Source: Halocaridina rubra
Lineage: Eukaryota > Arthropoda > Malacostraca > Decapoda > Atyidae
Direction of reading: 5' to 3'
Length of the DNA stretch: 64,000 bases
Assembly: GCA_037179515.1 (NCBI GenBank)
Contig: JAXCGZ010017045.1
Coordinates: forward strand, 109,090-173,089
This document shows positions 22,389 through 64,000 of this stretch, in pieces. The notes beneath the pieces are model-generated. The model had not been told where the DNA came from. It was given only the letters and a program-made list of their open reading frames with translations, and ran no database searches. The first letter of the stretch is position 1. Each line of letters begins with the position of its first letter. The position numbers were made by a program, and so were the translations under genes.

Positions 22389-22599
22389 GTGGTACTTTAG
22401 TGTGTAGTCTGCCTCATTATCTGTAGTCTGTTGTACCTTAACCTAGTCTGACCAGGAGATTTGTTTGGTTTAAGTCAGGTAAGGGTACAATAGACTACCT
22501 GACCTAACCAAACTAATCTAACCTAACATGGTTAGGTTAGGTTAGGGTACAACAGACTACAGATAGTGAGGTAGACCACATGCTAAAATAACACCGTAT
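22389..22599. mobile_element. Foldback MITE with TTAGG-like core
   Basis: Arms of about 60 bp: left GTCTGCCTCATTATCTGTAG TCTGTTGTACC, right the complement of GGTACAACAGACTACAGATA GTGAGGTAGAC. The core has GGTTAGGTTAGGTTAGGG. A mobile hairpin element is the simplest reading. Confidence 0.7.
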
Positions 22600-23245
22600 T
22601 AAATATATATATGATCGCACCTAAGTAATTGATATCAAGCGCCAGGAGGCTGGCATTAGCATGGTGAGGATATGTAACTATATAAATGAAGCACAGATTT
22701 TCTTTTTTACACAGATTGCTTTTAAAACAAAGCAAAGCTTGAAATAGATGATCCTTGTTCTACAAAAGTAGCTTTTTCCTCTCTAGACTACAACAGACTG
22801 AGAAAGCTTTCTGTTGCAAATTATAAACAAATTTATTCATCTAGAACTTTCACATGATAAATCGTATTGCATAAGTACCTACGGTATATGCAAATCAGTA
22901 ATTCAATAATAAGTTGAGGACATTCATTTATAAAATATATCTTTGTAAATGCTGATTTTCTTATTCTTTACATGGCTGAAAACTGATGCTATTAAGCAGT
23001 GGGCAAAAGTAATATATGTATTAAGTACCTAATTTCAACCAACTGTCAAAAGTCCTCGTAACTCATTTAACACAATTTGCAGTAACACAAAGGATGGAAT
23101 ATCTTGGTCATATGACTGTTCCATAAATACAAATATATGTACAGTGTTACAAAAATCTTTGTCATCCTTCCCAATATGGGATGTTCTTCACTGTACAATG
23201 AAATCTAGAACATTTTCTGAAATCATACTTTTTGTACAGCACTCG

Positions 23246-23382
<137 letters not shown>

Positions 23383-23399
23383 ATGAATATAATCTGTTC

Positions 23400-24310
23400 A
23401 AGACTTTTAACAAAAGGAAAATTAATATTCAAAATCTATTTGGTGAATAGTTGAGATCTCTTAATTTATAAAACTTTAAAATGAGTTTAAGTTACATTTC
23501 ATATATTTTGGAGAAGTCGTAAATGTGCAATTTACGAAACCACATCAGAGAAATGAGTGTATAAAATGGCCTTAGTGTAAAGTACAGTAATCTAATTCTT
23601 TAAGGAAATCAAGATCTGTATGAACTACAATTAATTCAAAAGGCAAACAGTAATGTATATAGCTGGATGGTATCATGAAGCGATAATTTCTATTTTCATA
23701 GCGAATTAAATTTGTGTCATAGTTTTACGGCTGATGGTGGTGTACACATCATAACCCATAAATGTACTTAAAGTATTAAAGGCTAACAATATATACTTTT
23801 TCTGGTGTAAAATATAACAGTAATAATTACTCTCTACAAACAAGGGAGCAATTTCTTTCTTTGGTTCAAAAAAAGTCTGAAGAACCCAATACTTCAAATA
23901 ATAAAATTGGACTCTGAACCTTGAGAATTTTTTCCTTAAGTTCATAAAAGATGCTTCATAGTTTATACCTACTTATCTGGTAGAAAGGCGTGGAAGCCAG
24001 AACATTTGTTGAAGAAATAGCTTCATAACTTTTAAGTAGATTTTAATGCTACTTATGACAATAGCTACTGATATTATGAATTTTTTGGTACAATTTCACT
24101 CTGAATGCAAAGGAGACGAATAGTAAGTTCCAAAGAGTAATTATACGAAACTTGTACCATAAGATTCAAATTATTTATCTTAAATCACGATATTATTAAT
24201 AAATCTAACACTGTTAAAAAATTCATATGTGATCCAAATTAGGTGTACTTACCAGTTTATTGTGCACTCAGGCATTAACCGTTCCCATATGGACCCTCAG
24301 ACGAAACATA
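23400..24310. other. Intergenic, no feature seen
   Basis: Ordinary AT-rich sequence. No repeat relationship or coding signal was recognised. Confidence 0.4.
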
Positions 24311-24623
<313 letters not shown>

Positions 24624-24956
24624 TCAAAACTTGAATTAATACACATATGCACGTGAAATAAGCCTTATCATATTCATGTCACATCATTGATGCTAAAATA
24701 ATGATCACATCAGCATCTCGTGGAGACAAGTAGCTTAATCAAAGTTTATTTTTTAGAAGGAATATATAGTTTTAAAATTTCCCTCTAAAATGAGAAATAT
24801 ATTTTTTCACGTACACTTCAAAACAGTGTATAAACTGGTCCTTTCAGTGGTAAAATGTAATTTGTTTAATTATACCATAGCTATGAAAATACTACACAAA
24901 GGTTTAGTATTGTTCACAGTCATTAGATTCAGTTCTAATTGGATAATCTATAAAAA

Positions 24957-24958
24957 TT

Positions 24959-25022
<64 letters not shown>

Positions 25023-25032
25023 ATATAATATA
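24957..25032. repeat. (TA)n microsatellite with phase slips
   Basis: TA runs separated by TATAATATAT slips. Confidence 0.9.
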
Positions 25033-25513
25033 TAATCTTATCTGTAGCTGTAAACCAATGCAAAATGAGTTTTCACTAAATCTCTGCATATGTATTAACT
25101 ATTTTTACTGTCCTAGAGTAGATTTTTGCCTATAATCCAAAGAAAAAATATTTATGATATTGTGCATCATTTCATGCGTATGTCAAATTTAAACACACCA
25201 TTCATGGAAAAAGACTAATTTACAGATCTATATGTAAATAATGAAGCACTGGGTGGGTTGCCACACAGCCCCTTCCAATAACAGAGTGCAGAAACAGCAT
25301 TTATAATAACTAAATGTGAAAATGTCACTTAAGGGGATCGAACGTAAGTGGACGATTACAAGTCTTTCAGACAGTGTTTTCTTTTCACATCTTCCTTATT
25401 CCATTGGGATTCGCAGTCCTCCATCAAGTACATTTTGAACTGTATTTTGGTAGTAAAATCGTAATGAATACAGACACCAGACTGCATACACAACACAGGC
25501 AATTTGCAATGCT

Positions 25514-25519
25514 TTTATT
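25514..25519 (-). promoter_or_regulatory. Possible polyadenylation signal of STAC
   Basis: AATAAA on the complement strand about 30 nt after the STAC stop codon. This is unusually close, so a more distal signal may be used as well. Confidence 0.4.
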
Positions 25520-25548
25520 AAAGTCTTTCTGTTGATACGACCTTGAGA

Positions 25549-62312
<36,764 letters not shown>

Positions 62313-63649
62313 CTATAAACAACAATAAATACGGAGAGTCACTGTTAGATCATCACTGAGGTGTTTGGTAGGTACAGCACACACATGCACAAAATAATAA
62401 CAATCATAATAAAAAAAATAGTAATGAAAAGGCTCTTAACCCGATTAATACTATAAAATCCAAGGACATTGAAATGTGTCATGATACTAGTGCTCTTAAC
62501 AGTCAGATTTAAGGCAAATTACTAAAATTTTACCAAAACAGTAGCCTCTTACCAATTAATATACCTCTACACTAAGGCAAAAAGAAGAGAGTCAACCATT
62601 TATTCTTTTGGGTTAAACTAGATTTGCAGACTGTGACTGCTAAACTGAATTTATCCCGGCAAAAACAAAAATTCATATCTAATAAACATTCCAATTCCCA
62701 CAGACACGTAGCTTCTGCAGGATTCTCTGCAATTAAATAATGTCAGGTTAAGATACCCAAAGAGTGAGTCACTTCTAGTTCATACCACATTTCTCAAAAA
62801 TTGTTAGCCAGTGAGTGACAATGAAAAACTTTAGCCAATTATGATAAAAAAATTAGTAAAACCAATGTGCTCTGACACTGTGCAAGTTTCTGTACAACAT
62901 ATATAGATCCAAATTAAACTATATAGGCATAATGCTTCTGGAAATAATTAGCAAGAATACACTACAGTAACCTGTGCATATAAACAAACAATTCATTCAC
63001 AATTTACACAATAAGTACAGGGAATAACCAGTGGAATGTGCAATGATACAAACACTAACAAACTGATTACCATTAAAATGATATTACTATAGCTTCTGAT
63101 AATGATGTGTAGAGAATGGAAAAAAATTTACCATATACAAAATATACTATGTAGTGTTCCTGAGGTTTTCCAGAGAATAGAGAAAAATGACCATAAGCTT
63201 GAGATAAGCTCACATGCAACAGAATAGAATGAAGGTAGGCAAAGACTTTGAGCATACATAAACGTCATATGGAAAGATGTTGTACAAAATGATACATTAC
63301 ATAGGAACACTAATGAAAATCGTGTCATGTACAAATAATTCTGAAATAGCTGATATGAAAGTGCTGAATCAAAGGTTACATAATAAGCCACAAATAAAAG
63401 TAGCGAATATAAAAAGTTTTGTCACATTCTGACTAAATTATGTAGTGTCTTGCACTTCATCTGAAACATATGAGAATATAGTCTTGATATCATAGGAAAC
63501 AAAGACTGAATAGAGAATTATTAAGCAATTAGAATCATAAAATGAATATCCAATGATACTATTTATGGAATAATTTGAGAAACATGTATCACTAATACTT
63601 CAAAACAATGGAGGAAGTAAATGCTCTATAAGAACAGCCCTTTCAAGTA
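62313..63649. other. STAC intron upstream of the post-C1 exon
   Basis: No C1-domain-like cysteine/histidine pattern was found on the minus strand here. The missing N-terminal exons should therefore lie beyond the window. Confidence 0.4.
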
Positions 63650-63959
63650 CACTTGTCCCTCATCTTACACGGCTTCAAATAGTGTGGTTTTGAGTATTAC
63701 ACAGTCGGAAAATATAAAAAAAAGAATAAATTTTCATGAAGATTTCCACCCGCAAAAATACATTATAATAAATACAGTACTGTTTTTACATAAACTTTAG
63801 TTGTATAAGTTTATGTACAATACAGTAATCTAAGCTTAATGCATAGTGAACAGTAATTATTTAATAGACATAATTATATAAGAGTTTTGACTATAAACAA
63901 TTTTTCACTTACACAGCAGGTGGTGGACACAATTAACAGAATAATATAAGGGACAACTG
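63650..63959. mobile_element. Tigger-type MITE T, copy 2
   Basis: Left CACTTGTCCCTCATCTTACA and right complement CAGTTGTCCCTTATATTATT, with TA next to both ends. It shares the inner ATAGTCAAAACTCTTATA and CCACCTGCTGTGTAAGTG motifs with copy 1. Confidence 0.75.
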
Positions 63960-64000
63960 TACTCAAAATAAACAAAGGAGTCAAATTCATTCAAAACAGC

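Noticed and set aside
22520..22550. Interstitial telomere
   Set aside because: Only three GGTTAGG-like words, within a clear foldback element and without a longer TTAGG array.

Overview
This window looks like part of a large animal genome, most probably a decapod crustacean of shrimp type. Genes are split by spliceosomal introns with GT/AG borders. Long (TA)n, (TCTA)n, (TC)n and (TAA)n microsatellites occur every few kilobases, and most of the rest is SINEs, LINE relics, pogo/Tigger-like DNA transposons, foldback MITEs and minisatellites. The lineage is inferred from this style and from gene content; no sequence search was possible. There is no operon, CRISPR array or prokaryotic feature.

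Three host genes can be reconstructed exon by exon, with splice phases that agree at every junction. (1) About 0.46-4.12 kb, minus strand: a secreted fibrinogen-related-domain (FReD, ficolin/tachylectin-like) protein with six coding exons; its last exon lies off the left edge. (2) 6.24-14.08 kb, plus strand: a complete THOC7 gene (THO complex subunit 7, mRNA export), five coding exons, 217 codons, with a 10-nt first coding exon and a 5.7-kb first intron. (3) 25.5-62.3 kb, minus strand: the last six coding exons of a STAC-family adaptor (linker, SH3-1, degenerate SH3-2); the N-terminal C1-domain exons must lie beyond the right edge.

The most unusual structure is in THOC7 intron 1. A homogeneous tandem array of a 273-bp unit carrying a tRNA-like internal promoter (A and B boxes) is arranged as a large inverted repeat: about two units in minus orientation, then nine in plus orientation. 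(TA)n tracts bound it on both sides. Oppositely oriented clusters of a short motif (GAGGTTTCGTAC) lie outside it at 6.36-6.46 and 10.91-10.99 kb, so the whole 4.6-kb block may be one mobile or formerly mobile unit.

A second layered region, 32.2-40.6 kb inside STAC intron 4 (between the exons at 49.7 and 29.3 kb), is a 62-bp minisatellite split by three Tigger-like elements, a ~182-bp satellite and several (TA)n tracts. Two of these Tigger copies share an acidic, repeat-containing ORF relic that may be captured host sequence. A fourth Tigger copy at 16.4-18.0 kb keeps a recognisable pogo/CENPB-type helix-turn-helix segment. A TIR MITE family with 3 copies, a tRNA-derived SINE family with about 8 copies, a truncated LINE reverse transcriptase at 58-59.3 kb and several foldback elements fill much of the remaining introns. 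18.1-25.5 kb is mostly intergenic, with no gene I could support.
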